Shown: positions 1 through 5,227 of the stretch, in pieces
Numbering within the stretch: the stretch's first letter is position 1
Layout: every line of letters starts with the position of its first letter
Assembly (NCBI GenBank): GCA_027306745.1
Contig: DAHUZD010000344.1
Span: 1-5,227 of the forward strand
Direction: 5' to 3'
Source: Acidobacteriaceae bacterium
GTDB lineage: Bacteria; Acidobacteriota; Terriglobia; Terriglobales; Acidobacteriaceae
DNA length: 5,227 nucleotides
Position numbers and translations under genes: made by a program
Notes under the pieces: generated by a model
The model's input: the letters and a program-made list of their open reading frames with translations, nothing else
The model's database searches: none
Told to the model about the DNA's origin: nothing

Positions 1-125
1 AGCAGGCCGGATTTTAGCGCTGTCTCCTTGGAGAGCTCGTAACCATGGCGCCAATCGAGCGGACGCAGAGCCAGCGCGGCAATTAGTGCCCTGGTTTGAG
101 CAGACTGGTTGGGCTTACGTGGCAT
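1..125 (-). CDS. PadR-family transcriptional regulator, N-terminal part (runs off the left edge)
   Basis: Reading the minus strand from the ATG at 125-123 gives 41 open codons to the window edge. The visible protein begins MPRKPNQSAQTRALIAALAL and continues with R-P-L-D-W-R-H-G-Y-E-L-S-K-E-T-A-L-K-S-G-L. This matches the start of the PadR winged-helix domain: helix 1 (about residues 10-20), then the 'WRHGYELS' turn and a 'T.LKSG' segment that in the family leads into 'LYP'. PadR proteins are cytoplasmic DNA-binding repressors, usually of about 100-190 aa, so most of this one lies outside the window. The start has no Shine-Dalgarno sequence. It lies 2 bp from a perfect palindrome and close to a possible -10, suggesting autorepression and perhaps leaderless translation. 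The target genes are unknown; the divergent neighbour is a broken hydrolase gene. Family assignment is by remembered family pattern. Confidence 0.8.
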   Translation of the reverse strand, partial: MPRKPNQSAQTRALIAALALRPLDWRHGYELSKETALKSGL

Positions 126-127
126 GA

Positions 128-153
128 TTAAACTTTACATCTGTAAAGTTTAA
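128..153. promoter_or_regulatory. Perfect interrupted palindrome, probable PadR operator
   Basis: The arms TTAAACTTTACA (128-139) and TGTAAAGTTTAA (142-153) are exact reverse complements separated by the 2 bp TC. The site ends 2 bp before the PadR start codon and sits between the divergent readings. PadR dimers bind dyad-symmetric sites and commonly repress their own gene, so an autoregulatory operator is the simplest reading. Lack of a long GC stem and of a T-run argues against a terminator. The palindrome is directly visible; the bound protein is inferred. Confidence 0.72.
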
Positions 154-159
154 TGTCAA
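131..159 (-). promoter_or_regulatory. Candidate promoter of the PadR gene overlapping the palindrome
   Basis: On the minus strand a perfect -35 consensus TTGACA lies at 159-154. A 16-bp spacer leads to TAAAGT at 137-132, which matches four of six bases of the -10 consensus. The spacer and -10 fall inside the palindrome, so a bound repressor would block polymerase. The -10 is only a few bases from the ATG at 125, so the transcript would have almost no leader. The weak -10 keeps confidence moderate. Confidence 0.45.
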
Positions 160-207
160 GCTATATCTGCTTGCACGATGCGACCTCGCGGCAAGTTTGG
201 AGACCTG

Positions 208-354
208 ATGAATCTTCTGAAGACATTTTTCAAGGCAATTGCCGGACTGATTGCACTGGTGATTGTAATGATTGTCGGCTTGATAGCTGCGCTCCGGGCT
301 CAACACAGCATGAGTCTGACCCTCCCTGCTCCAACGGGACCGTTCGCAGTGGGG
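208..354 (+). pseudogene. N-terminal remnant of a membrane-anchored hydrolase-like gene
   Basis: A good ribosome binding site (GGAG at 199-202, 5 bases before the ATG at 208) starts a reading beginning MNLLKTFFKAIAGLIALVIV. It has a strong uncleaved-signal or membrane-anchor segment at about residues 8-30, followed by S-L-T-L-P-A-P-T-G-P-F-A-V-G. An anchor followed by 'LPAPTGP(F/Y)AVG' recalls the start of acidobacterial alpha/beta hydrolases related to platelet-activating-factor acetylhydrolase; that match is from memory and moderate. After the glycine at 352-354 the reading loses any family character and stops at 376-378. The DNA from about 344 belongs instead to a relaxase in another frame. 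The catalytic domain (Ser-His-Asp) is entirely absent, so this is a dead 5' fragment. An ATG at 178 in the same frame is possible but has no comparable RBS. If intact, it would have been divergent from, and perhaps controlled by, the PadR regulator. Confidence 0.5.
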
Positions 355-658
355 TTTATCGGGTCCAGTTGGCAATGAGCACTTCGCCAGATTGACCGAA
401 GGTCAGCATCCGCACACGGAAGCGCAGCTCGTTCGTCATCAGGTTTCAAAAACCTACGAGGGCACGTTCGGCAAGGAAGTAACGAGCGTCGAGCATCGCG
501 CCGGTTGGGATGCTACGTTCTCCGCGCCGAAGTCAGTCTCTCTCACAGCCCTTGTCGGCGGCGATGAGCGCGTAAGAGAGGCGCATCGGGAAAGCGTGCG
601 CGTGGCGCTCAATGAGTTGGAGAAGTGCGAGCAGGCCCGCATCGGCAATGTCCACGCC
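344..658 (+). pseudogene. Internal fragment of a MobF/TrwC-type conjugative relaxase
   Basis: The frame is open from 320 to the stop at 704-706. From 344 it reads S-Q-W-G-L-S-G-P-V-G-N-E-H-F-A-R-L-T-E-G-Q, then L-V-R-H-Q and E-H-R-A-G-W-D-A-T-F-S-A-P-K-S-V-S. It continues with L-V-G-G-D-E-R-V-R-E-A-H-R-E-S-V and ends A-R-I-G-N-V-H-A. The 'RAGWD.TFSAPKSVS' block is a signature of the TrwC relaxase domain (MobF, HUH superfamily), which nicks oriT and transfers plasmid or ICE DNA. About 105 residues survive. The N-terminal catalytic tyrosines, the HUH histidine motif just downstream ('THxxxFN') and the helicase half are all missing. Family resemblance ends at about 658, where a proline-glutamate would normally follow. 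No start codon is supported: TTG at 392 lies inside the conserved region. It is a non-functional relic of a conjugative element, with no internal stop or frameshift, so it may be fairly recent. Confidence 0.8.
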
Positions 659-885
659 CGATCATCGAACACAGCATGGGCTTGGGGCATGGCCTATACC
701 CTATGAATCGTCTCTTTGGAATGGTGTCTCGCGTTCGAGAAATGCACAGAAACCGAGAAGTCGCCCGCACAGTCCTTACACAGCCAAAAACAGGCATAAC
801 GTCCACAATAAAAACAATGTGATATGAAATCCATATCACCCGCTCAGGATGAAAAATCAATACAACATCGCAAGGAAACACACGA
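659..885. other. Unassigned intergenic stretch between relaxase remnant and repeat region
   Basis: Short open readings exist on both strands (612-827 and 625-822 on plus, 609-890 on minus), but none resembles a family I know and none has a convincing ribosome binding site. Base composition becomes more AT-rich from about 780 (the run AATAAAAACAAT at 807-818). The stretch contains one inverted repeat (819-839) and nothing else I can name. It could be more debris from the same mobile element or part of a dispersed intergenic repeat. I see no tRNA or other recognisable RNA gene. Confidence 0.4.
819..839. repeat. Short inverted repeat, hairpin with 8-bp stem
   Basis: GTGATATG (819-826) pairs perfectly with CATATCAC (832-839) around a 5-base AAATC loop. 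On the minus strand the hairpin is followed by ATTGTTTTTATT, which looks like a weak intrinsic terminator, but no minus-strand gene reads into it. On the plus strand it is followed by GC-containing sequence. It may be an operator, a mobile-element end or part of a dispersed repeat. Confidence 0.5.
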
Positions 886-957
886 GTCATTTTGAGGAGC
901 GAAGCGAGTGAGCCTGCCTTGAGCGAGACACAGGCGAGTCGAACGGGAAGAATCCAG
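886..957 (+). repeat. Dispersed-type intergenic repeat, copy A
   Basis: This copy begins GTCATTTTGAGGAGCGAAGC and continues with GAGTGAGCCTG, closing with GAAGAATCCAGA. It aligns with copy B at 1065-1107 through the shared order GTCATT, GAGCGAA, GTGA.CC and finally GAATC, but carries about 35 extra bases before the GAATC end. Sequences of this style (GTCATTC.GAGCGAAG…GAATC) are, from memory, abundant between genes in Acidobacteriota. The match to copy B is directly visible; the genome-wide abundance is recall. Confidence 0.6.
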
Positions 958-1009
958 ACGGTGCAGGCTGGACAGACCAGCCCGTATTCTCTGGATTCGT
1001 CGCTCCCGT
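943..1009. repeat. Long imperfect hairpin between the two repeat copies
   Basis: The outer stem GAATCCAGA (950-958) pairs with TCTGGATTC (990-998). The inner stem GGCTGG (966-971) pairs with CCAGCC (977-982) around the loop ACAGA. The sides between them are of equal length and mostly pair with G-T wobbles. A further ACGGGA (943-948) pairs with TCCCGT (1004-1009). The whole could fold into one rod-like structure as RNA, or a cruciform as DNA, as in REP/BIME-type elements. No T-run follows on either strand, so it is not a standard terminator. Confidence 0.6.
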
Positions 1010-1064
1010 CGGTCGCGCAGAAGGACTTGTCGCATGGCGAAAATCCTCACAACGCAAGCACCGT

Positions 1065-1107
1065 GTCATTCCGAGCGAACGCAGTGAACCAGGGAATCTG
1101 CGGTTGC
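1065..1107 (+). repeat. Dispersed-type intergenic repeat, copy B
   Basis: This copy starts GTCATTCCGAGCGAACGCAG, continues TGAACCAG and ends GGAATCTGCGG. It is the shorter partner of copy A, in the same orientation and 179 bases downstream. It ends roughly 60 bases before the ychF start, so it would lie in or just upstream of that gene's leader. The function is unknown; REP-like elements can affect mRNA stability or be passive repeats. Confidence 0.6.
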
Positions 1108-1168
1108 CACGCGCATCGCGTATCATCAACAAGGAAGCCTCACCGCACTCTCCCCGCATAGGACACGC

Positions 1169-2254
1169 ATGAAGACTGGAATCATTGGACTGCCGCAGAC
1201 GGGAAAAACCTCGCTCTTTCGCATTTTGACCAAGGCCAAATTTGAAGATCGCGGCTACTCCAATCCCAAGGAGGTGCACGTCGGCGTGGCCCGCGTGCCC
1301 GATGATCGACTCGACCAACTGGCCGCGCTCTACAAGCCCAAGAAGACCGTCTACGCCACCGTCGAGTACGCCGACATGGCCGCCATCGGCAAGGAATCGC
1401 TCAAGGAGGCCAACCTGATCGCCAGCCTGCGCAACGTGGATGCGCTGATGCACGTGCTGCGCGCCTTTGACGATCCCTCCATTCCACTCGACGGCCCTAT
1501 CGACCCGCTGCGCGAGATTCAAAACGTCGAGTTCGACCTGATGGTCAATGACCTGACGCAGATTGAAAAGCGCATGGAGCGCTTGGAAAAAGATCTCAAG
1601 AAGGGCCGCACCTCCGACCTCGAAAAAGAAAGCGCGCTGCTGGTGCGCGCCAAAGCGCAACTGGAGGCCGAGCAGCCGCTGCGCACGCTGGAGATGACAG
1701 CCGAGGAAAAGAAATTGATTCGCGGCTTCATGTTCCTCAGTCAAAAGCCGGTGCTCTACGTCTTGAACATTTCAGAAAGCGCCACGTTGGGCGTGGACTT
1801 GGAAGCCGCCGCGGCCAAATATAAATTGACGGAAGCCGCATTGCGTCCAGGCACGGGCGTCACCGCCATCTGCGGCAAGGTTGAGGCCGAGCTGGCCGAG
1901 ATGTCCGACGAGGATGCCGTGGAGTTTCTCTCCAGCTATGGATTGCAGGAGAGCGGACTGCGCCGCTTGATCCGCAAGAGCTTTGAGCTGCAAGGGCTGA
2001 TGACCTTCTTCACCGTTGGCGAAGATGAATGCCGCGCCTGGACGATTCACGCCCAATCTCGCGCGCAACAGGCCGCGGGCGCGATTCACACCGACCTCGA
2101 AAAGCACTTCATCCGCGCAGAGACGATCCACTGGGATACGCTGCTGGCCGCCGGGTCTGAAGCCGCAGCACGTTCGCAAGGAACTTTGCGTCTTGAGGGC
2201 AAGGACTATATTGTTCAGGACGGCGATGTCATGCATATTCGCCACAGCGGGTAA
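1169..2254 (+). CDS. ychF: YchF-family P-loop nucleotidase (Obg-related) with C-terminal TGS domain
   Basis: The protein has 361 aa, the usual YchF size. AGGA at 1160-1163 sits 5 bases before the ATG and supports this start. The N-terminal G domain has a P-loop G-L-P-Q-T-G-K-T-S (residues 7-15). A charged helical, probably coiled-coil insertion spans about 125-170. A G4-position N-I-S-E (200-203) fits the NxxE pattern that makes YchF prefer ATP over the GTP-specific NKxD. The TGS domain is at about 278-360 and contains R-A-W-T-I, Q-A-A-G-A-I-H-T-D and the near-terminal Y-I-V-Q-D-G-D-V-M-H. YchF/Ola1 proteins are cytoplasmic, ribosome-associated and linked to stress and translation-start control. 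Oddities are P-loop QT where NV is typical, and D-M-A-A (69-72) in place of the DxAG switch II. This suggests a divergent subgroup, sometimes annotated only as DUF933 protein. The metal transporter gene starts 30 bases downstream. Confidence 0.92.
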   Translation: MKTGIIGLPQTGKTSLFRILTKAKFEDRGYSNPKEVHVGVARVPDDRLDQLAALYKPKKTVYATVEYADMAAIGKESLKEANLIASLRNVDALMHVLRAFDDPSIPLDGPIDPLREIQNVEFDLMVNDLTQIEKRMERLEKDLKKGRTSDLEKESALLVRAKAQLEAEQPLRTLEMTAEEKKLIRGFMFLSQKPVLYVLNISESATLGVDLEAAAAKYKLTEAALRPGTGVTAICGKVEAELAEMSDEDAVEFLSSYGLQESGLRRLIRKSFELQGLMTFFTVGEDECRAWTIHAQSRAQQAAGAIHTDLEKHFIRAETIHWDTLLAAGSEAAARSQGTLRLEGKDYIVQDGDVMHIRHSG

Positions 2255-2284
2255 ACGGTTTTCGGTAATAGTTTTGGAATCCAC

Positions 2285-3004
2285 ATGGCATCTCTCAGCC
2301 TTGTACTGACTCTCGGTCTTGTCGCGGCGCTGGCCAATTTGGCTGGTGGTCTGCTGCTGTTGCGGCGTGGCGTGCAGCGCTATCTGCACGCTTTCATCGC
2401 CTTTGGCGCGGGATTTCTCATTGCCGTGGCCATTGCAGATATGCTGCCAGAGAGTTTCCAGCAGGCTGGCGCTGCCGCACCGCTGTTGATTCTGGCCGGC
2501 TTCTGCGGCGTGCATATTTTGGAGCACACGCTCATCCCTCACTTCCACTTTGGCGAAGAAACGCACGCGCATGAGTTTCTACACGCGGGCGCGGCCTACT
2601 CGCTCACCTTCGGATTGGCTGCACACACATTTTTTGATGGCATTGCCATCGCCAGCGGCTTTGCTTTTTCCGGCAACCTGGGCTGGCTCATCTTTGCCGG
2701 GGTGTTGCTGCACAAACTGCCAGAGGGCTTCACCGTCGGCAGCGTCATGCTGGCCAGTGGACGCGGACGCAGCCTGGCCGTCGGTGCTGCCGCGTTGCTC
2801 GGTGTCTCCACGTTGGCCGGAGTCGTCGTCATCCGCGTTCTGCCTGCGCTGGCGCACTACGGTTTGCCCATCTCGGCAGGCGTGGCGCTCTACGTGGCTG
2901 CCACCGATCTGCTGCCAGAGGTGAACCGCGAGCACGGCCTGCAATATCGGCTGCTCTTTTTGCTGGGCGTCGCGGTCATGCTCCTCTGCACCCGCCTGCC
3001 ATAA
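2285..3004 (+). CDS. ZIP-family divalent metal (zinc/iron) transporter
   Basis: This 239-aa integral membrane protein has about eight hydrophobic segments. It carries the two ZIP metal-site helices: H-T-F-F-D-G-I-A-I (H114, D118; family pattern HNxxDG) and H-K-L-P-E-G-F (H143, E147; family HxxPEG). A-D-M-L-P-E-S (51-57) in the second segment and A-T-D-L-L-P-E (206-212) near the end are further typical acidic-proline motifs. A histidine-rich stretch (H77, H81, H86, H88, H94, H96, H100) lies between segments three and four, the usual cytoplasmic metal-sensing loop of ZIPs. The family moves Zn2+, Fe2+ or Mn2+ into the cytoplasm. The metal cannot be decided from sequence alone, and ZupT versus GufA-type is uncertain. 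The start has only a weak GGA (2276-2278), which fits translation following ychF 30 bases upstream. No Zur or Fur operator is visible. Confidence 0.88.
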   Translation: MASLSLVLTLGLVAALANLAGGLLLLRRGVQRYLHAFIAFGAGFLIAVAIADMLPESFQQAGAAAPLLILAGFCGVHILEHTLIPHFHFGEETHAHEFLHAGAAYSLTFGLAAHTFFDGIAIASGFAFSGNLGWLIFAGVLLHKLPEGFTVGSVMLASGRGRSLAVGAAALLGVSTLAGVVVIRVLPALAHYGLPISAGVALYVAATDLLPEVNREHGLQYRLLFLLGVAVMLLCTRLP

Positions 3005-3078
3005 ACGCGCTTCCTGCCGAGCGCAACCAACACCCCACCGCAGGTTGGATTGCAGCCGCGCCCTCGCTCTGCGAGAAT

Positions 3079-3084
3079 GGAGGG
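3079..3084 (+). promoter_or_regulatory. Shine-Dalgarno site deciding the ccmF start
   Basis: GGAGGG lies 10 bases before the ATG at 3095. It overlaps an alternative ATG at 3077, which therefore cannot use it, and it is downstream of a further in-frame TTG at 3050. This favours 3095 as the true start, in agreement with the usual CcmF N-terminus (LG.FAL.LAL directly after the methionine). Confidence 0.65.
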
Positions 3085-3094
3085 TTGCTCCTCT

Positions 3095-5146
3095 ATGCCC
3101 ACCCTTGGCAGTTTCGCTCTCCTGCTCGCACTGGTTCTCTGCGCGTATAACTTTTTTGCTGGCGCGTTTGCTTTGCGCAGAATGGCCACAGCCAACGGCC
3201 CGCAACTGGCCGCCGAGCGATTGGCGGAAACGGCTCGCCGCGCAGGTATTGCCAGCTTCGTCGCGTTGACCACCGCAGCTTTTGCGCTGGTCTGGTGCGC
3301 CTTCACCAACGATTTCTCCGTCGCCTACATCCTGCACCACACCAACCGCGCGCTGCCCGCTGCCTATAAATTCTCCGCGCTCTGGTCGGGGCAAGAAGGT
3401 TCTCTGCTCTTGTGGGCCTGGCTGCTGGCCGCCTATGGATTTGTGTTGCGCCTGCGCCATAAAGTTGATGTCAAGCTGACCGCCTACGCCTCCACCATTC
3501 TCGCGGGCATTCAGGTCTTCTTCGTTCTGTTGTTGAACTTTGCCGCGCCGCCCTTTGCGCTGGTGCAGGGCGCGGTGCCCGCCGATGGATTCGGCCTGAA
3601 CCCGCTCTTGCAATATCCAGAGATGGTCATCCATCCGCCGATGCTCTACCTCGGCTATGTCGGCTTCAGCGTGCCGTTCGCCTTCGCGCTGGGCGCGTTG
3701 ATGATGCGCTATCCCGGCGAAAAGTGGATTCACATCACGCGCCGCTGGACAATGGTCACTTGGCTCTTTCTCACCTGCGGAATTTTTCTCGGTGCGCACT
3801 GGGCCTACTCCGTGCTCGGCTGGGGCGGCTACTGGGGCTGGGATCCGGTGGAGAACGCATCGCTGATGCCGTGGCTGACCGGCACAGCGTTTTTGCACTC
3901 GGTCATGATGCAGGAAAAACGCGGCATGATGAAGACTTGGAATGTGTGGCTGATCTTCTCCACCTTTCTGCTCACGCTGCTGGGCACCGATCTCACGCGC
4001 TCCGGCCTGGTCAGTTCCGTGCACGCCTTCGCGCAGTCCTCCATCGGCGACTGGTTCCACGGCTTCATGTTTCTGGTGCTCGCCGTCTGCCTCTTCACCT
4101 ACTTCATGCAGCGCGACCACCTGCGTGCCGAGCATCACTTGGAGTCGCTCGGCTCGCGTGAATCCAGCTTCCTGGTCAACAACCTCATCCTGCTCGCCGC
4201 CAGCTTCACCATTTTGTGGGGCACGCTCTTCCCCATTATTTCCGAGTATGTGCAAGGCTCCAAAGTCACCGTCGGCGCTCCGTTCTACAATCGCGTCGCG
4301 CTGCCGATTGGCCTCTTTCTGCTCTTCCTGACCGGCATCGGCCCGGTGCTGGCCTGGCGCAGCACATCTTTCAAAAGCATTCGCCGCAGTTTTTTGTGGC
4401 CCACCGTGGCCGCACTGTTGACGGCCATCGTTCTTATGCTGCTGGGCATGCGTCCATGGCAGGATCAGGCGGTCTTCTATTCGCTGGTGGCCTTCTCGCT
4501 GGCCGCGATGGTTACCATCGCCGTGGCTTCAGAGTTTCTGCGTGGCGCGCGCGTCATTCAACGCCACACAGGCAAAAACATCTTTGCCGCTATGCTGCAA
4601 CTCACGCATCGCAATACGCGCCGTTACGGCGGCTACATCGTGCACTTGGGCGTGGTCATCATCATCATTGGCATCGCGGGCGGAGCCTTCAATCAATCCA
4701 AAGAGCAGGAGATGGGCTTCCACGACACCATGACCATCGGCCCCTACCGGCTCGTCTGCCAAAGCTACACGCAAGATTCCAACGCGAACTATGACAGCGA
4801 GTACGCGCTGCTGGACGTCTACCAAGGCAATCATTTTCTGGGACGCATGGCACCGGAGCGCCGCTTCTACCACGCCAGCGAGCAGACCTCGACCATGGTC
4901 GCCAATCACTCCACGCTCCAGCGTGATTTGTACGTCGTCTATGAAGGCCGCAGCCAGGAGACGGACAAGCCCATCATCAAGGTCTTCATCAATCCGCTGG
5001 TCGCGTGGATTTGGATTGGAGTGCTCGTCATCGTGCTGGGCACGCTGATCGCGCTCACGCCGAACATGGAGGCCGCGCTCGTTGCCAGCCGCAACCGCTC
5101 CGCCACCGCAGCGCCCAGCGCCACTGTGCAAGGGGGCAAGGCATGA
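3095..5146 (+). CDS. ccmF: Cytochrome c maturation heme lyase CcmF
   Basis: With the ATG at 3095 the protein is 683 aa, slightly longer than E. coli CcmF (647). It is a polytopic membrane protein of the heme-handling family. The tryptophan-rich WWD motif W-G-G-Y-W-G-W-D-P-V-E-N-A-S-L-M-P-W is at 243-260. The four histidines typical of CcmF are present: H180 (V-I-H-P-P-M-L-Y-L-G-Y) and H310 (S-S-V-H-A-F-A), which flank the WWD region, H268 (A-F-L-H-S), and H517 (Y-G-G-Y-I-V-H-L-G-V) for the heme b site. A periplasmic domain (about 531-630) is followed by a last membrane helix (about 634-654). CcmF takes heme from holo-CcmE and attaches it to the CxxCH motif of apocytochrome c at the periplasmic face, working with CcmH. 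In-frame TTG (3050) and ATG (3077) starts are less likely. The stop overlaps the next gene by 4 bases (ATGA), indicating translational coupling. NrfE is a close paralogue and cannot be fully excluded. Confidence 0.93.
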   Translation: MPTLGSFALLLALVLCAYNFFAGAFALRRMATANGPQLAAERLAETARRAGIASFVALTTAAFALVWCAFTNDFSVAYILHHTNRALPAAYKFSALWSGQEGSLLLWAWLLAAYGFVLRLRHKVDVKLTAYASTILAGIQVFFVLLLNFAAPPFALVQGAVPADGFGLNPLLQYPEMVIHPPMLYLGYVGFSVPFAFALGALMMRYPGEKWIHITRRWTMVTWLFLTCGIFLGAHWAYSVLGWGGYWGWDPVENASLMPWLTGTAFLHSVMMQEKRGMMKTWNVWLIFSTFLLTLLGTDLTRSGLVSSVHAFAQSSIGDWFHGFMFLVLAVCLFTYFMQRDHLRAEHHLESLGSRESSFLVNNLILLAASFTILWGTLFPIISEYVQGSKVTVGAPFYNRVALPIGLFLLFLTGIGPVLAWRSTSFKSIRRSFLWPTVAALLTAIVLMLLGMRPWQDQAVFYSLVAFSLAAMVTIAVASEFLRGARVIQRHTGKNIFAAMLQLTHRNTRRYGGYIVHLGVVIIIIGIAGGAFNQSKEQEMGFHDTMTIGPYRLVCQSYTQDSNANYDSEYALLDVYQGNHFLGRMAPERRFYHASEQTSTMVANHSTLQRDLYVVYEGRSQETDKPIIKVFINPLVAWIWIGVLVIVLGTLIALTPNMEAALVASRNRSATAAPSATVQGGKA

Positions 5147-5227
5147 ACCGCCGCCTTTGGGATCGCGCATTGCTTCGTATCTGGGCGCAGCTCACCGTGG
5201 CCAGCCTGATGCTGATGGTTGTCGTTG
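5143..5227 (+). CDS. Membrane-anchored protein start, probable cytochrome c biogenesis component (runs off the right edge)
   Basis: The ATG at 5143 overlaps the ccmF stop in ATGA. AGGGGG (5131-5136) just inside the end of ccmF serves as ribosome binding site, with a 6-base gap. The 28 visible codons start MNRRLWDRALLRIWAQLTVA and continue S-L-M-L-M-V-V-V: a positively charged N-terminus, then the beginning of a hydrophobic signal or anchor helix. No diagnostic motif lies in the visible part. In ccm operons ccmF is often followed by a CcmH-type subunit (signal peptide, then LRCxxC) or a thioredoxin-like CcmG. Position makes one of these the best guess, but the sequence itself shows only a coupled, membrane-targeted protein. 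Confidence 0.6.
   Translation, partial: MNRRLWDRALLRIWAQLTVASLMLMVVV

Noticed and set aside
392..706. TTG-started 104-aa gene
   Set aside because: The TTG lies inside conserved relaxase sequence that extends upstream to about 344. The reading is a remnant, not a gene with its own start.
819..839. Intrinsic terminator on the minus strand
   Set aside because: The AT-rich 8-bp stem with an interrupted T-run is weak, and no minus-strand gene precedes it.
886..1107. CRISPR array
   Set aside because: There are only two diverged copies of unequal length separated by a self-complementary spacer, with no regular repeat-spacer spacing and no cas genes.
1104..1126. ychF promoter made of TTGCCA (1104-1109) and TATCAT (1121-1126)
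   Set aside because: The spacer is only 11 bases, too short for a sigma-70 promoter, and no better pair was found in the leader.
887..1744. 285-aa open reading on the minus strand across the ychF start
   Set aside because: It is antisense to the strongly supported ychF reading and spans the repeat region. Its composition is that of a shadow frame.
1772..2572. 266-aa open reading on the minus strand across ychF and the ZIP gene
   Set aside because: It is antisense to two recognisable proteins, with no motif and no matching ribosome binding site.
3050..3094. N-terminal extension of CcmF from TTG 3050 or ATG 3077
   Set aside because: The extra residues (QPRPRSARMEGCSS) do not resemble CcmF, and GGAGGG at 3079-3084 is positioned for the ATG at 3095.
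2579..4255. 558-aa open reading on the minus strand opposite the ZIP transporter and ccmF
   Set aside because: The product is a low-complexity, Q/E/H/R-rich translation typical of the antisense of GC-rich genes. It covers parts of two well-supported genes and has no family resemblance.
4529..5170. 213-aa open reading on the minus strand opposite the ccmF 3' end
   Set aside because: It is the antisense of conserved CcmF sequence, with a low-complexity product.

Overview
The window looks like a chromosomal segment of a moderately GC-rich Gram-negative bacterium, most plausibly an Acidobacteriota (Terriglobia-type) member. The clues are the PadR N-terminus, the style of the intergenic GTCATT…GAGCGAA…GAATC repeats, and the gene set. 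The phylum assignment is an inference from recall, not a database result.

Layout. Positions 1-125 (minus) hold the start of a PadR-family transcriptional regulator that runs off the left edge. Its start region carries a perfect 26-bp interrupted palindrome (128-153), a good candidate autoregulatory operator. Positions 208-658 (plus) are gene debris. The first part is the N-terminal membrane anchor of a probable secreted or membrane-bound hydrolase (208-354). It is fused out of frame to an internal piece of a MobF/TrwC conjugative relaxase (344-658). The two readings meet over about 10 bp that fit both genes. Positions 659-1168 contain no convincing gene. They hold an unassigned stretch with a small inverted repeat, then two diverged copies of a dispersed-type intergenic repeat flanking a long hairpin.

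Positions 1169-5227 (plus) are a compact run of intact genes: a YchF/Obg-type P-loop nucleotidase with a TGS domain, a ZIP-family divalent metal transporter, the cytochrome c maturation heme lyase CcmF, and the first 28 codons of a membrane-anchored protein. The start of this last gene overlaps the ccmF stop (ATGA), and it is probably another cytochrome c biogenesis component. The 30-bp gap after ychF, the 90-bp gap before ccmF and the 4-bp overlap after it are compatible with co-transcription. No terminator is visible between these genes.

How they work together: only ccmF and the overlapping downstream gene are likely to share a pathway (heme attachment to c-type apocytochromes at the periplasmic face of the membrane). 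YchF and the ZIP transporter appear to be housekeeping neighbours. I see no clear new multi-gene system. The most interesting part is the left third: a scar of mobile-element turnover with a chimeric junction, next to a regulator whose operator survives while its divergent neighbour is destroyed.
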